Of a stretch of 64,000 nt of DNA, positions 16,426 to 25,344 are shown in pieces (within the stretch, counting starts at the first letter, position 1; every line of letters begins with the position of its first letter). Source of the stretch: JBEKCP01 sp049509515 (GTDB lineage: Bacteria > Planctomycetota > Planctomycetia > Pirellulales > Thermoguttaceae); assembly GCA_049509515.1 (NCBI GenBank), contig JBEKZV010000034.1:53354-117353 (forward strand), given 5' to 3'. A program made the position numbers and the translations under genes. Under the pieces are notes generated by a model, which had not been told where the DNA came from, made no database searches, and saw only the letters and a program-made list of their open reading frames with translations.

Positions 16426-18270
16426 ATGTCAACTGCCCGTTTTGATCCCCCGATCTTCTCCGAGGCCCGCGGACGCGGCGTGCTGGTGTTCGACGGGGCG
16501 ATGGGCACCGAGATCTACCGCCACCACGTCTTCACCAACCGCTCGTTCGACGAGCTGTGCCTCACGGAGCCGAAGCTCATCGAAGGCATCCACCGCGAAT
16601 ACTGCGAGGCGGGGGCCGACGTGCTGACGACCAACACCTTCGGGGCCAACCGCGTGGGGCTGGGCAAGTTCGGCCTGGAGGAGAAGGTGCGGGCGATCAA
16701 CCGCGCCGGGGCCGCCCTGGCCCGGCGGGTCGCCGACGCCTCCGGCCGCGAGGTCTTCGTGGCCGGCTCCGTGGGGCCGTTGCCCGCCCAGCCGCCCTAC
16801 GACGCCCTGGTCGAGGAGATGATCGCCGAGCAGGTCGAGGGCCTGCGGGAGGGGGGGGCGGACTTCATCATCTTCGAGACGCAGCCCACGCGGGCCGCGC
16901 TGCTGCGCTCGGCCGCCGCCATGCGCCGCCTGGCCGGCGTGCCCTATGTCCTTTCGTTTGCCATCGTGCCGCCGGGCGAATCGGCGGCCGGCGAGCCGGT
17001 CGAGCACATGCTCGCCCCCTTGCCCGCAGACTGCCCGCCGCCCATCGCCTGGGGCATCAACTGCGGCAGCGGGCCGGACGGGCTGCTGGAGGCCGTCGGG
17101 CGGGCGGTCAAAGTGACCGCGGCGCCGCTGGTGGTCCAGCCCAACGCCGGCATTCCCAGGGAGGTCGATTACCGGCGGATCTACTTCTGCTCGCCCGAAT
17201 ACCTTACGTCCTATGCCAAGCGCTACGTGGCCCTGGGCGTCTCGGCGGTGGGCGGCTGCTGCGGGACCACGCCCGAGCACATCCGCGAAGTGGCCCAGGC
17301 GATCAAGCCCTTGAGCCGCCCGCGGGTCGTCCCGGTCCAGAAGGCCCACGAGCCGGTGCCGGAGAAGCCGCCCGTGGCCCTGGCCGCGAAATCGGAGCTC
17401 GGCCGGCGGCTGGCCGGGCACGAGTGGGTCACCAGCGTCGAGCTGCTGCCGCCCCGCGGCTACAACCTGAGCACCACCGTGGCCAAGAGCCGCACGCTGC
17501 GGGAGCGCGGCGTCACGGCGATCAACGTCCCCGACGGCCCTCGGGCCAGCTCCCGCATCTCGCCGCTGGTGACCGCCGACCGCATCCAGCGGGAGGCGGG
17601 CATCGAGGCCATCCTCCACTTCTGCTGCCGCGACCGCAACCTGATCGGCATGCAGGCCGACCTGTTGGCCTGCGCCGCCTGCCAGATCCGCAACCTGCTG
17701 TTCGTGACCGGCGATCCCCCCAAGCTCGGCGATTATCCCAACGCCACCGGCGTGTTCGACGCCGACTCGATCGGCATGGTCGCCGTCCAGCGCCGCTTGA
17801 ACCGCGGCATTGACCTGGGCGGCCAGGCGATCGACCCGCAGACTCTGGCAGCGATCGGCGTCGGGCTGGACCCCACGGCGCTGGACCGCCGCCGCGAGCT
17901 GGAGCGCTTCCAGCAGAAGGTCCGCGAGGGGGCGGAATTCGCCATCACCCAGCCGGTGTTCGATCCCGACGCCCTGTTGCAGATGCTCGACGAGGTCCAG
18001 CCGCTGGGTGTGCCGATCATCGCCGGCATCTGGCCGCTGGTGAGCTACCGCAACGCCCTGTTCATGCGAAACGAGGTGCCGGGCGTGGTGGTGCCCGACG
18101 CGGTGCTCCAACGGATGGCCGCCGCGGCCAGCCGCGAGGAGCAGGTGGCCGCGGGCACGGCGATCGCACGGGAGTCGGTCGCAAGAGTCCGCGACCGGGT
18201 GGCGGGCATCCAAGTGAGCGCGCCCTTGGGCAACATCGAGATCGCCTGGGCCGTATTGCGGGAAGAGTGA
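16426..18270 (+). CDS. Bifunctional homocysteine S-methyltransferase / 5,10-methylenetetrahydrofolate reductase
   Basis: The 614-residue protein has an N-terminal homocysteine-methyltransferase barrel (1-300): VFDGAMGTEIY, TNTFGANR, and the zinc ligands in INCGSG and VGGCCGTTPEH. It is followed by a MetF-type reductase domain (from ~325): VELLPPRGYNLS, NVPDGPRASSR, ILHFCCRDRN, FVTGDPPKLGDYP and ITQPVFDPD. The cobalamin and activation domains of MetH are absent. Fusions of this kind (YitJ type) link methyl-folate production to methionine synthesis or salvage in the cytoplasm. The start ATG at 16426 has no clear Shine-Dalgarno, and a repeat element lies just upstream. It is a stand-alone gene here. 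Confidence 0.9.
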   Translation: MSTARFDPPIFSEARGRGVLVFDGAMGTEIYRHHVFTNRSFDELCLTEPKLIEGIHREYCEAGADVLTTNTFGANRVGLGKFGLEEKVRAINRAGAALARRVADASGREVFVAGSVGPLPAQPPYDALVEEMIAEQVEGLREGGADFIIFETQPTRAALLRSAAAMRRLAGVPYVLSFAIVPPGESAAGEPVEHMLAPLPADCPPPIAWGINCGSGPDGLLEAVGRAVKVTAAPLVVQPNAGIPREVDYRRIYFCSPEYLTSYAKRYVALGVSAVGGCCGTTPEHIREVAQAIKPLSRPRVVPVQKAHEPVPEKPPVALAAKSELGRRLAGHEWVTSVELLPPRGYNLSTTVAKSRTLRERGVTAINVPDGPRASSRISPLVTADRIQREAGIEAILHFCCRDRNLIGMQADLLACAACQIRNLLFVTGDPPKLGDYPNATGVFDADSIGMVAVQRRLNRGIDLGGQAIDPQTLAAIGVGLDPTALDRRRELERFQQKVREGAEFAITQPVFDPDALLQMLDEVQPLGVPIIAGIWPLVSYRNALFMRNEVPGVVVPDAVLQRMAAAASREEQVAAGTAIARESVARVRDRVAGIQVSAPLGNIEIAWAVLREE

Positions 18271-18280
18271 ACATTTCCGG

Positions 18281-18393
18281 TCCCCTCTCCCTCCGGGAGA
18301 GGGTTAGGGTGAGGGCGGTCAGCAAGAAAGCATATTCTTGCGGGGCGGCCCGTAATGCCCTCACCCCCTGCCCCTCTCCCGGAGGGAGAGGGG
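18281..18393. repeat. CTCTCCCTCCGGGAGAG-family palindromic repeat, copy 1
   Basis: Arms of about 22 bases: CCCCTCTCCCTCCGGGAGAG, then GGTTAGGGTGAGGGC on the left; GCCCTCACCCCCTGCCCCTC, then TCCCGGAGGGAGAGGGG on the right. It fills the gap between two convergent genes. Related copies are at 33428 and 34700. Confidence 0.85.
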
Positions 18394-18402
18394 GGAGGCT
18401 GC

Positions 18403-19923
18403 TTACGACCCGGCCCGCACGTCGAAGCAGTAGAGCGTGGTGTCGTAGCGGAGATAGAGCCTGCCGCCGACGACCACCGGGTGGGCCCAACTTTCCCCCT
18501 CGCCCTGGACCTTGACGCGGCCGGTGATTTTCAGGCCGTCGGGCGAGCAGGTGGCCAGGGCGGCCTGGCCGTGCTGCTCGCTGAAGAGGTAGAGCATCCC
18601 GTCGGCCCAACAGAGCGAGCCCTTGCCGACGCCGTGCTCGCTCCATTTCTTTTCGCCCGTGCGGAGGTCGAGGCAGGCCCAGCCGCCGCCGTTGTTGCCG
18701 TAGATGTAGCCCTTGTCGATGATATAGCCGCCGTGCTGGCAGTCCATCTCGCCGGTCGTCCAGGCCTCGGAGGCGGTGCCGCGGGGACCCAGCTTCAGGC
18801 AGATCCCGCCCTTGCCGTAACCATTGGCCCAGAAAACGTACCCGTCGCCGGCGGCCGGCGTGGGACAGTTGGCGGTGTTCCCGGCGGCGAACTTGTTCTG
18901 CCAGAGCAGCATGCCCGTGCGGGCGTTCACCGCGACGATCCCTTCCCGCGTACCGGTGACGATCATCGGCACGTTCTGCCAGACAAGCGGCAGGCAAGAG
19001 CCGTATTCCGGCCCGGCCGAAAAGCCCTGGCTCGCCCAGATCGGCTTGCCGGTCAGCTTGTCCAGGGCCGCGATGCAGGCCCTGCCGCCGGGCTTGAAGA
19101 CGGCCAGCCTGCCGCAGATCAGGACCGACTCGGCGTATCCCCAGCCGCCCGGCTGGCCGCCGAACTGCTTGGCCTCCACGGCCCAATGGGGCTTGCCCGA
19201 CCGGGCATCGAAGCAGCCCAACCGTCCCGTGCCGGAGAGCAGGTAGAGGTTGTCGCCGTCGATGGTGGGGGTGGCCCGCGCGCCGGGATGATCGCCGGTG
19301 TATGCCCGGCCATTCTCGACCTTCCACTTGGGCGTGCCGTCCAGGTGCAGTGCGTGGAGCACCAGGGCGCCGTTTGCCGCGCCGGTGATGTACACCGTAC
19401 CCCCCGCGACCGCGACGCCCGACCAGCCCTTGCCGAGGTCCGGGGCTTTCCAAAGAAGTTTCGGGCCGCCCTCCGGCCAGGCCCGGAGCAGGCCGCGGTC
19501 GGACGACTTGCCGTCGTGGTTGGGTCCGAGCCAGCAGGGCCACTGGTCGGCCGCCGGAGCGGTTTCGGCCTTGCGGGCTGGAACGGTGTGGACCTTGGCC
19601 GGCAGAGGGGTTTCGGGCTTTGCCGCCGGGGTGGCCGAGTGATTGGCCACCCAGTCCTGATCGGCTTGGCTCAACTTTTCCAGGGCGACGCGGAGCGTCG
19701 TGCCGTCCCTTTTCAGCAGGCGGACCGTTCCGTCTTCGACCCCCAGGAAGGCCGCCGCGACCTTGTACTCGCCGCTGGCACTGGTCCAAAAGCGATAGGC
19801 CGGCGGCTTCTTCTCGGGCTGGCCCGCCGACTGGCCCGCCAAGGGTGCGACTTCGACGCAAAACAGCCCGCAGGCAAGGGCCAGAAACAGGCATCCGCTG
19901 GGAATGATTCTCGACGGCATCAT
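18403..19923 (-). CDS. Secreted SHD1-domain and PQQ-like beta-propeller protein
   Basis: The product is about 506 residues. Residues 1-30 are a signal peptide (CLFLALACGLFC). Residues ~45-100 form an SHD1-like domain (FRFW-type start, 'GVEDGTVRLLKRDGTTLRV', 'LSQADQDWV') common in planctomycetes. From ~130 there is a PQQ-type propeller with repeated 'G.L..LD..TGK..W' blades (IAALDKLTGKPIWASQG; IVAVNARTGMLLWQNKF; WACLDLRTGEKKWSEHG). The propeller lacks the PQQ dehydrogenase active-site features and is probably a binding scaffold. Two adjacent ATGs (19923, 19920) are possible starts. TACAAT lies just six bases before the first. Confidence 0.8.
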   Translation of the reverse strand: MMPSRIIPSGCLFLALACGLFCVEVAPLAGQSAGQPEKKPPAYRFWTSASGEYKVAAAFLGVEDGTVRLLKRDGTTLRVALEKLSQADQDWVANHSATPAAKPETPLPAKVHTVPARKAETAPAADQWPCWLGPNHDGKSSDRGLLRAWPEGGPKLLWKAPDLGKGWSGVAVAGGTVYITGAANGALVLHALHLDGTPKWKVENGRAYTGDHPGARATPTIDGDNLYLLSGTGRLGCFDARSGKPHWAVEAKQFGGQPGGWGYAESVLICGRLAVFKPGGRACIAALDKLTGKPIWASQGFSAGPEYGSCLPLVWQNVPMIVTGTREGIVAVNARTGMLLWQNKFAAGNTANCPTPAAGDGYVFWANGYGKGGICLKLGPRGTASEAWTTGEMDCQHGGYIIDKGYIYGNNGGGWACLDLRTGEKKWSEHGVGKGSLCWADGMLYLFSEQHGQAALATCSPDGLKITGRVKVQGEGESWAHPVVVGGRLYLRYDTTLYCFDVRAGS

Positions 19924-19929
19924 TCCGCT

Positions 19930-19935
19930 ATTGTA
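19930..19935 (-). promoter_or_regulatory. -10 element (TACAAT) six bases before an ATG
   Basis: Minus-strand TACAAT is followed by AGCGGA and then ATGATG. The geometry is that of a leaderless start for the PQQ-propeller gene. Confidence 0.4.
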
Positions 19936-19948
19936 GCCGAAGAAAACA

Positions 19949-20080
19949 CCCATGTCCGGTCCGGGGGGCTTGAATGGGTGGGCGCCTCGTGCGCCCGGAA
20001 AACCCATCCCTGGTGACTTGCATACCCTACCGGGTGACACGCCGGTGGTTCCGGGGGACCGCCACCGGACCGGACATGGG
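19949..20080. repeat. 132-base element with 16-base perfect inverted ends
   Basis: CCCATGTCCGGTCCGG (19949-19964) is exactly mirrored by CCGGACCGGACATGGG (20065-20080). The interior has further self-complementary blocks (GGGTGGGCGCC / GGCGACC-like) but no protein. It is probably a MITE-like element. No second copy is present in this window. Confidence 0.65.
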
Positions 20081-20091
20081 AAAACGCCACG

Positions 20092-20589
20092 CTACCTTGT
20101 AAGCTCGTCCATTAGCCGGCGGAAGCGGGGCAGCCGGCCGTCCAGGTAGGCCAGCCATGCGGCCGGCTTCCAGATCTCGACGCACACCGCCGCCCCCACG
20201 ACGTAGACCTCGTTCTCGGGCGGATCGCGGTCCACCCCAAGGAACTTGCGGAAGCCCTCGGGAAGGAGCAACCGGCCCCGCCCCTTGAGCTCGACCGGCC
20301 GATGCCGGCTGGACAACAGCCGGCCGAGCAACTGCACCCGGCCGATGCGGTCCTCGCCGAAGCTGCCGGCCTGGAGTTTTTGTTCCAGGAGCTTGATTCG
20401 GGCGTTGAGCCTTGCCTCCCAAGCATTTGCGTTCCAGAGGCTTAGGCAGCCGGCACGCTCCTTGGCCAGGATGCACCGTGCCTGATCGGGCCCCAATAGA
20501 TCGGTCAGGTCGTGAGGAATCGACAGCCGGAACCGCTCGTCCAGCGTCGCGCAGAACTCGCCGAGAATGAGCCGGCAATCGCCTGGCAT
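20092..20589 (-). CDS. mraZ: MraZ-like transcriptional regulator, orphan copy
   Basis: The 165-residue protein has two MraZ/SpoVT-AbrB-like repeats: GEFCATLDERFRLSIP near residue 10 and LSSRHRPVELKGRGRLLLP near 85, the latter with the usual Gly-Arg-hydrophobic-Pro strand. MraZ normally opens the division and cell-wall cluster and represses it, followed by rsmH (mraW), ftsL and ftsI. None of those is next to it here: the downstream gene encodes a secreted propeller and the upstream one DUF2284. It probably regulates genes elsewhere or itself. A TATACT box lies about 70 bases upstream, with a GC hairpin (CCCGGGG/CCCCGGG) in the leader. Confidence 0.75.
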   Translation of the reverse strand: MPGDCRLILGEFCATLDERFRLSIPHDLTDLLGPDQARCILAKERAGCLSLWNANAWEARLNARIKLLEQKLQAGSFGEDRIGRVQLLGRLLSSRHRPVELKGRGRLLLPEGFRKFLGVDRDPPENEVYVVGAAVCVEIWKPAAWLAYLDGRLPRFRRLMDELTR

Positions 20590-20656
20590 GACCGGCCCTT
20601 GCGGGTTGGTACATCGCCGGCCCGGGGCAACCACCCCGGGTCACGAGAACAGACTC

Positions 20657-20662
20657 AGTATA
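20657..20662 (-). promoter_or_regulatory. -10-like TATACT upstream of mraZ
   Basis: Minus-strand TATACT, about 68 bases before the mraZ ATG. The transcript leader would contain a CCCGGGG...CCCCGGG hairpin at about 20619-20640. Confidence 0.4.
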
Positions 20663-20784
20663 GCCTTTGGGAAGCAATCCCGCAAGTACTGCCATGAATC
20701 ACTGCCGAATGGGAATAGACTCCACAAGTATGAGTCTAACGATTCTCGCGGTTTTGGCAAGTACCCCAGTTGCAGAATTCCCCG

Positions 20785-21321
20785 CTACTCGACCAGCAAC
20801 AGGGCGTAGTAGTTTTGCGGGCAATCGCGGGAAGGGACGACCTCGATGGGCAATCCGGCGGCCCGGGCCGTGGCGAAGACGTCGATGCCCGCGGCCTCCA
20901 TGGCCGGCCGGGCCAGCTCGGGATGTTTGCAGGCCGGGGTCTTGCCCCGCTTGCCCTTGGCTGCCGCGCACGTCTTGCACAGCCAGCACGGCCCGCACAC
21001 CAAGGCCATCGCCTTGTAGTAGCCGGCCAGGAAGACCCGGCGTTCCAGGGTCCGGGCGATCTGGCGGACCGACTCCCACTCCTGGCCGTGCAACAGGATG
21101 GCCGACTGGTACTCGTCGAGCACCTTGCGGGTGGTCTCGGGCGTGGGAGAGTGGGGCGGACAGGTCAGGCACTGGCCGTATTCCGAGCACCCGTACTGGC
21201 AGCGGAGCCGGACCCAAGTGGCCGTGAACACCTGCCGCGGCGGCGAGATGACCACTGCCCCCAGCGCGCCCATCTCGCGGGCTTCGGTGCAGAAGGCTTC
21301 GAGCGGTTCTATCGCGGGCAT
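20785..21321 (-). CDS. DUF2284 predicted metal-binding protein
   Basis: The 178-residue protein carries many cysteines in two blocks: CQYGCSEYGQCLTCPP near residues 40-55 and CGPCWLCKTCAAAKG near 110-125, followed by CKHPELARPAMEAAGID. This order is characteristic of DUF2284 proteins, which are thought to bind iron-sulfur or other metal centres; no reaction is established. The length matches the family. The neighbours give no hint: a nitroreductase lies upstream on the same strand, 148 bases away across a repeat element. Confidence 0.85.
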   Translation of the reverse strand: MPAIEPLEAFCTEAREMGALGAVVISPPRQVFTATWVRLRCQYGCSEYGQCLTCPPHSPTPETTRKVLDEYQSAILLHGQEWESVRQIARTLERRVFLAGYYKAMALVCGPCWLCKTCAAAKGKRGKTPACKHPELARPAMEAAGIDVFATARAAGLPIEVVPSRDCPQNYYALLLVE

Positions 21322-21354
21322 GGTCGGTGACTTTCAAACAGGTTGTGAATCTGT

Positions 21355-21438
21355 GTAGGGCGGGGCCGGGCGAAGCGAGCCCCACCACAAGAATTCGCCC
21401 TAAAACTGGTGGGGCTCGCTCCGCTCGACCCACCCTAC
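21355..21438. repeat. GTAGGGTGGG-family inverted repeat, copy 3
   Basis: Left arm GTAGGGCGGGGCCGGGCGAA (diverged), right arm GGGGCTCGCTCCGCTCGACC then CACCCTAC. The centre CAAGAATTCG is the reverse complement of the centre of copy 2, so the element lies inverted relative to it. Confidence 0.85.
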
Positions 21439-21469
21439 CTTCATTCCGCGGGCATGCTCGGGGGCCTTT

Positions 21470-22003
21470 TCAGCTTTCGCTCCCGTAGCGGTTCAGCCAC
21501 GCGCGGTGTGCCAGCGGGAGCTTCTCGCGTTGCCGGCCCGGCTCGACCGGCACGCCCAAGGGCAACAGGACGCGGACGGTCCGCTCCTCCGGCACCCCCA
21601 GCAGCCGCCCGATCCGCTCGGCGATCTGGTCGCGCCGCAGCACGCCGTCGAGCCACACGGTCGCGTAGCCCAGGGCCGTGACGGCCAACAGCATGTTCTC
21701 CACGGCGGCGGCGCAGTCCTCCACGGCGAAGGAGATGCCGGGCAAGACCGGCCGCGGATCGATCACGCAGGCGATCACCGCCCGGGCCGTATCGCAGACC
21801 GGCCGGTCGAGCATGGCGGCCACACGGGCCAGGGTCCCCGGGTCGTCGACAATCACGAACGACGTGGTCTGTTCGTTCTTGGCCGACGGGGCGCGGATGC
21901 CCGCCTCGACGATCCTCCGCAGGTCCTCCCGCGGGACAGGGGCCGCGGTAAACGGGCCGCGGTAGCTGTAGCGTCTCGCAATGGCTTCAAACAGGTCCAT
22001 CAT
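21470..22003 (-). CDS. Nitroreductase-family flavoprotein
   Basis: The 177-residue protein (from ATG 22003) has the family's N-terminal AIARRYSYR phosphate-binding Arg segment, RAPSAKNEQTTSFVIVDD near residue 35, the mid-region ENMLLAVTALGYATVWLDG near 105, and a C-terminal ending with VLLPLGVP and a final Arg-rich tail. Such enzymes bind FMN and reduce quinones, nitro compounds or related substrates using NAD(P)H. The length is normal for the short nitroreductase subgroup. A TTG two codons further up is less likely than the ATGATG pair. No Shine-Dalgarno is apparent. Confidence 0.8.
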   Translation of the reverse strand: MMDLFEAIARRYSYRGPFTAAPVPREDLRRIVEAGIRAPSAKNEQTTSFVIVDDPGTLARVAAMLDRPVCDTARAVIACVIDPRPVLPGISFAVEDCAAAVENMLLAVTALGYATVWLDGVLRRDQIAERIGRLLGVPEERTVRVLLPLGVPVEPGRQREKLPLAHRAWLNRYGSES

Positions 22004-22055
22004 GGTCAATTATCGCCGTACGCCGCCCGCGCGCCAACAGTCCGCACGGGGGAAG

Positions 22056-22155
22056 AACAGGAGGTAACAGAGGCAACGGAGCGGGGGTGAAGTTGAGTCT
22101 CGCGACGGCTGATGACGTTCAGCCGTCCCCTCTGTTTCCTCCGTTCCCTCCTGTT
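22056..22155. repeat. Short-word foldback array (AACAGGAGGTAACAGAGG)
   Basis: AACAGGAGGTAACAGAGGCA at 22056 is mirrored with changes by CTCTGTTTCCTCCGTTCCCT, then CCTGTT, at 22130-22155. Between them is CGACGGCTGATGACGTTCAG, itself a small palindrome (GGCTGAACGTCATCAGCC). It lies between two minus-strand genes. Confidence 0.65.
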
Positions 22156-22169
22156 GGTCTTGCTTGGTC

Positions 22170-24935
22170 TTACGGTCCGCGCTGCGGCTCCATCACCTGG
22201 ACGGCGATGTCGTCCAGCCGGGCCTCCCCGAGACCCGACAGGGCGAAGGTGACCGTCAGCGGGCCGGAGCGATCCACGGCCCGCAGCAGCCTGAACTCCC
22301 CCCAGCCGTCGGTCTTGTCGATCCGTTCGGCCAGGTCCTCGCCACCCAGCGAGTCGATGACCATGAGGCCGTCGACGCTGCCGGTAATAGGCGCAGGGAC
22401 GTAGACCCAGCCGTGGATCCACACGATCTGGCCGGCCTGGACCGGCACGGCGGGCGTGGTGATCCAGATAGGCGGGGTTTCGATCATCGCGGGGGGGTTC
22501 TCGGGGTCATCGGCGCGGGCGGTCAGGCGCATGCCCCACCGGCCGGAGTGGCGGGCCTCGGGCACCAGGTCCGCCGCCGTTGTGACGCCCGGCACCGCGT
22601 GCCGCCCGTGGCGCCATCCGGCGCGGAGCATGAGCGACACATCCTCGAAGTCCCCGCCGGGAAGGCGGTTGGGGCCGGCCTGGCTGCCGCGGAGCCGGTC
22701 GACGAGGTTCCAGTGCCAGGGGAGCGTGGCGAAGGCGGCGGTGCCGGGGCTGAGCACCGGCGAAGGCAGGCCGGTCATGGCGGCGTTCCACGCGTCCCAT
22801 TCCAGCGCCCGCAGCGGCCGCGTGGCCCGCCGGGCAGCCATCCAACCCGCCTGGAAATCGCCGGCCCGCAGCCGGGCGTCCGACTCGTCGAGTGCCCGGC
22901 GGGACTCGGCCAACGATCCGGCCACGTTCGTGGCCGGCGGCAGCCGGCCGGTCAACGATGCGACAAGCGGGCCGACCGCCTGGAGCTTCCAACCGGCCAG
23001 TTGCCGCTCGATCTCGGCGATGGCCCGACCGTTGGCGGCCGCCCGCCGGTTGACGGCATCCCACACCGTCGGGTCCTGGACCAGCAGGACCATGCCTGTC
23101 AGGTGGAACTCGTCCAGCGTCACGCAGGTCCCGCCCGTGTCCCGCTTGTGACGCAGCGGTTCCAGGCGCCCGGCCGTCAGCTCGTAGGCGTTGCAAGACT
23201 CGGGGATGCCGGGCACGAGCAGGGCCAGCGAGCGGGCGGTCGCCTCGGGGGCCACGCACTGCGAGTGGGGCGCCAGCCAAGCGGGCAACACCAGCCGGGC
23301 CCGGTGGCTCCGCAAGACCCCGCCGGTGACCTCCTTCCGGCTGCTCTGGGCCACGGCCTCAAAACTGCCCGCCGCCACCCAGGGCTCCATCAACTCCAAC
23401 TCGAAATTCAGCAACTGCAGGGTCAGCGCACGCTGGCGGGTTTGGGGATCGTCGGCCCCCAGCGGCGATTGCGACTGGAACACCAACCCCCGGCTACCGC
23501 AGGAAACGGCCATCCAGACCAGCAGCCGGATCTGCTCCGGGGCGAACGCCGTCGGCGTCGCCCAGCCGGGCGCCAGCGCGGCCAACTGCCGCCGCAGCCC
23601 TTCCCCAGGCTGGGTCTGGATCGTGGTCCAGACGGGCGTGCCGGGCCGGGCCAGCAGCGGCTCCCGCCGTACCCAGACTCCATAGTCGGACATGTCCAGG
23701 CTGGTGCCCAACACCCGGCGATCGATGAGCAACAGGTTGACATGCCGGCTATATTCGCGCAAATCGCTGGCCGGACAGGCCACCAGCGGCCGCCGCCCGC
23801 GGACGTCGGCCAGGCGGACCGCTTCGGCCCAGCGGCGGTTGGCCTCGAGTTGCGCGGTGGTTAGCCCGCTGCCGAGGTCCCACGCCAACACCGGCTGGAA
23901 CTCGGGGCCGATGATGGCCTGAGACGCAAGCGGTAGCCGCGGATGCATATCCGCGGCTGCCGCTGCCGGTGCCTGTGCCGCGGGCGGAGAGAGCAGCGGC
24001 GGGGGGCACACCACCCACAGGCCCAAACGCGCTGCTTCAGCCAGGAACTCTGCCGAAGGCACGTCCCGCAGCCAGACCGTGTTGAATCCCAGTTGTTTCA
24101 ACAAGGACAGCGGCTCGCCTTGATACTGGATTGCGCGGGGCAGCATCGGCTGGCCGCGGACCAGGAGCGTCGAGCCGGCCAATTGGACTTCCGGTGGCGG
24201 GGCCACACGGGCCGTGAAGTTGTCGGCAGGCATGGGACGCGACTCGGCGGGCCGCTCCTGGAGGCCCGCCGCCGCGGCGGGCACGGCCCGGCCCGAAGCC
24301 ACGTATCCCGCCGCCGCCAGATCGTCGATCCAGACGTTCGTCACCCCCGGCCCACCGTACACGTTCAACAGCACCCGGCCGACGTAGGCCTCGCCGGCGT
24401 CGACGGGCGTCGCCAGTTGGCTCCGCAGGATGCGGACCTGGCGGGCCAGGAGTTGGGCAATCGCGTCGATCGAAAGCTGTTGCCAGCGGCCGACGTCGCT
24501 GTAGGTCGAGCCCCACAGGTGTACCACTGCGGCCCGGCCGGTCCGCGGGTTGATGGTCCGCGGCAGCAGCACCTCAACCAGGAGTTGCAGGCCCGGGCGG
24601 TCGGACTTCACCCACACGCTCGGCCGCAGGTCCTCGATGACCCACGGGCAGCCGAGGTCATGGGCGATGTAGACGGCGCTGCCTCCCGGGCCGACCGAGA
24701 ACTGGAACCACTCGCAGCCCCGCCCGCGGTGGGCAACCCCCTGCACCCGGCGGTGCGCCTGGAGGACGTGCGGGGCGTCGCCGCCGGCCTCCATCCAGGA
24801 CGGATTGGGCCCTTCGAAGTCCTCCAGAAAGCCGGCGGCGGGTGGCACGGGCATTTCCCCAGCGCCAGCGGGACGCCAGCACCATGCGGCTGCCAGGAGC
24901 AAGAGGATCAGTAGCCGGGAAACGGAGGGGGCCAC
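22170..24935 (-). CDS. Large secreted protein of unknown function, possibly carbohydrate-acting
   Basis: The 921-residue product starts at a GTG (24935). Residues 1-25 are a signal peptide (LLILLLLAAAWCW). Residues ~35-200 look like a carbohydrate-binding or lectin-like sandwich (FLEDFEGPNPSW, GSAVYIAHDLGCPW). The middle has a barrel-like region with LPRAIQYQGEPLSLLKQLGF and 'NTVWLRDVPSAEFLAEAARL', reminiscent of glycoside hydrolase catalytic domains, but I see no clear pair of catalytic Glu. The C-terminus has a second sandwich (LVPEARHSGRWGMRLTARAD...QIVWIHGWVYVPAPI). The family is not recognised with certainty. The overall design is typical of secreted planctomycete polysaccharide enzymes. 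Confidence 0.6.
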   Translation of the reverse strand: MAPSVSRLLILLLLAAAWCWRPAGAGEMPVPPAAGFLEDFEGPNPSWMEAGGDAPHVLQAHRRVQGVAHRGRGCEWFQFSVGPGGSAVYIAHDLGCPWVIEDLRPSVWVKSDRPGLQLLVEVLLPRTINPRTGRAAVVHLWGSTYSDVGRWQQLSIDAIAQLLARQVRILRSQLATPVDAGEAYVGRVLLNVYGGPGVTNVWIDDLAAAGYVASGRAVPAAAAGLQERPAESRPMPADNFTARVAPPPEVQLAGSTLLVRGQPMLPRAIQYQGEPLSLLKQLGFNTVWLRDVPSAEFLAEAARLGLWVVCPPPLLSPPAAQAPAAAAADMHPRLPLASQAIIGPEFQPVLAWDLGSGLTTAQLEANRRWAEAVRLADVRGRRPLVACPASDLREYSRHVNLLLIDRRVLGTSLDMSDYGVWVRREPLLARPGTPVWTTIQTQPGEGLRRQLAALAPGWATPTAFAPEQIRLLVWMAVSCGSRGLVFQSQSPLGADDPQTRQRALTLQLLNFELELMEPWVAAGSFEAVAQSSRKEVTGGVLRSHRARLVLPAWLAPHSQCVAPEATARSLALLVPGIPESCNAYELTAGRLEPLRHKRDTGGTCVTLDEFHLTGMVLLVQDPTVWDAVNRRAAANGRAIAEIERQLAGWKLQAVGPLVASLTGRLPPATNVAGSLAESRRALDESDARLRAGDFQAGWMAARRATRPLRALEWDAWNAAMTGLPSPVLSPGTAAFATLPWHWNLVDRLRGSQAGPNRLPGGDFEDVSLMLRAGWRHGRHAVPGVTTAADLVPEARHSGRWGMRLTARADDPENPPAMIETPPIWITTPAVPVQAGQIVWIHGWVYVPAPITGSVDGLMVIDSLGGEDLAERIDKTDGWGEFRLLRAVDRSGPLTVTFALSGLGEARLDDIAVQVMEPQRGP

Positions 24936-25344
24936 GGTGTTCTATCGGGAATGATCGAGGGAAAGTGACGTTTAGCGGGTGACCATGCTGCGCATGGTGC
25001 CCTGCGCGCCGTGTGATTTGCGGAAGAAGCCATGCCGCAACACGGGGGGCAAGCCCGCCCGCTAAACGGGGACTGCGTGGCGAAAACGGGACGGCAGCGC
25101 CGCCCCGTTACTTTCGCCGCAAGATGTGCTTGTATCAGGATTTGCGGACAGCATCCAGAGCAAACGTCGGATTTTCTCACCGCGAGGTCCGAGGGGGGGA
25201 ATTGACGCCGGATTTACAAGGCCATACACTGCAACGAGTTGCGGCACGTTTCCCTCCGGAAACACGGCCGCGGCACATCGCGTGCTTTACTGCGATTGGC
25301 AAGAGCGGTCCCGACCTGAAGAGCCACACACCTGGAGACGCACC
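24936..25344. other. 409-base gap with a REP palindrome; no gene seen
   Basis: The first 130 bases hold a degenerate TTTAGCGGG palindrome (24971-25067). The remainder (25068-25344) contains TTTACAAGGCCATACACTGC around 25211, which could be a promoter region for the downstream pair, but no good -10 is evident. No protein-like frame or RNA fold was recognised. Confidence 0.5.
24971..25067. repeat. REP-family palindrome (TTTAGCGGG ... CCCGCTAAA)
   Basis: Starts with TTTAGCGGGTGACCATGCTG and ends with GGGCAAGCCCGCCCGCTAAA. The right half matches the REPs around the transposase gene at 44.7 kb; the left half shares GACCA.GCT.CGC..GGTGCC with the copy at 43471. Confidence 0.8.
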
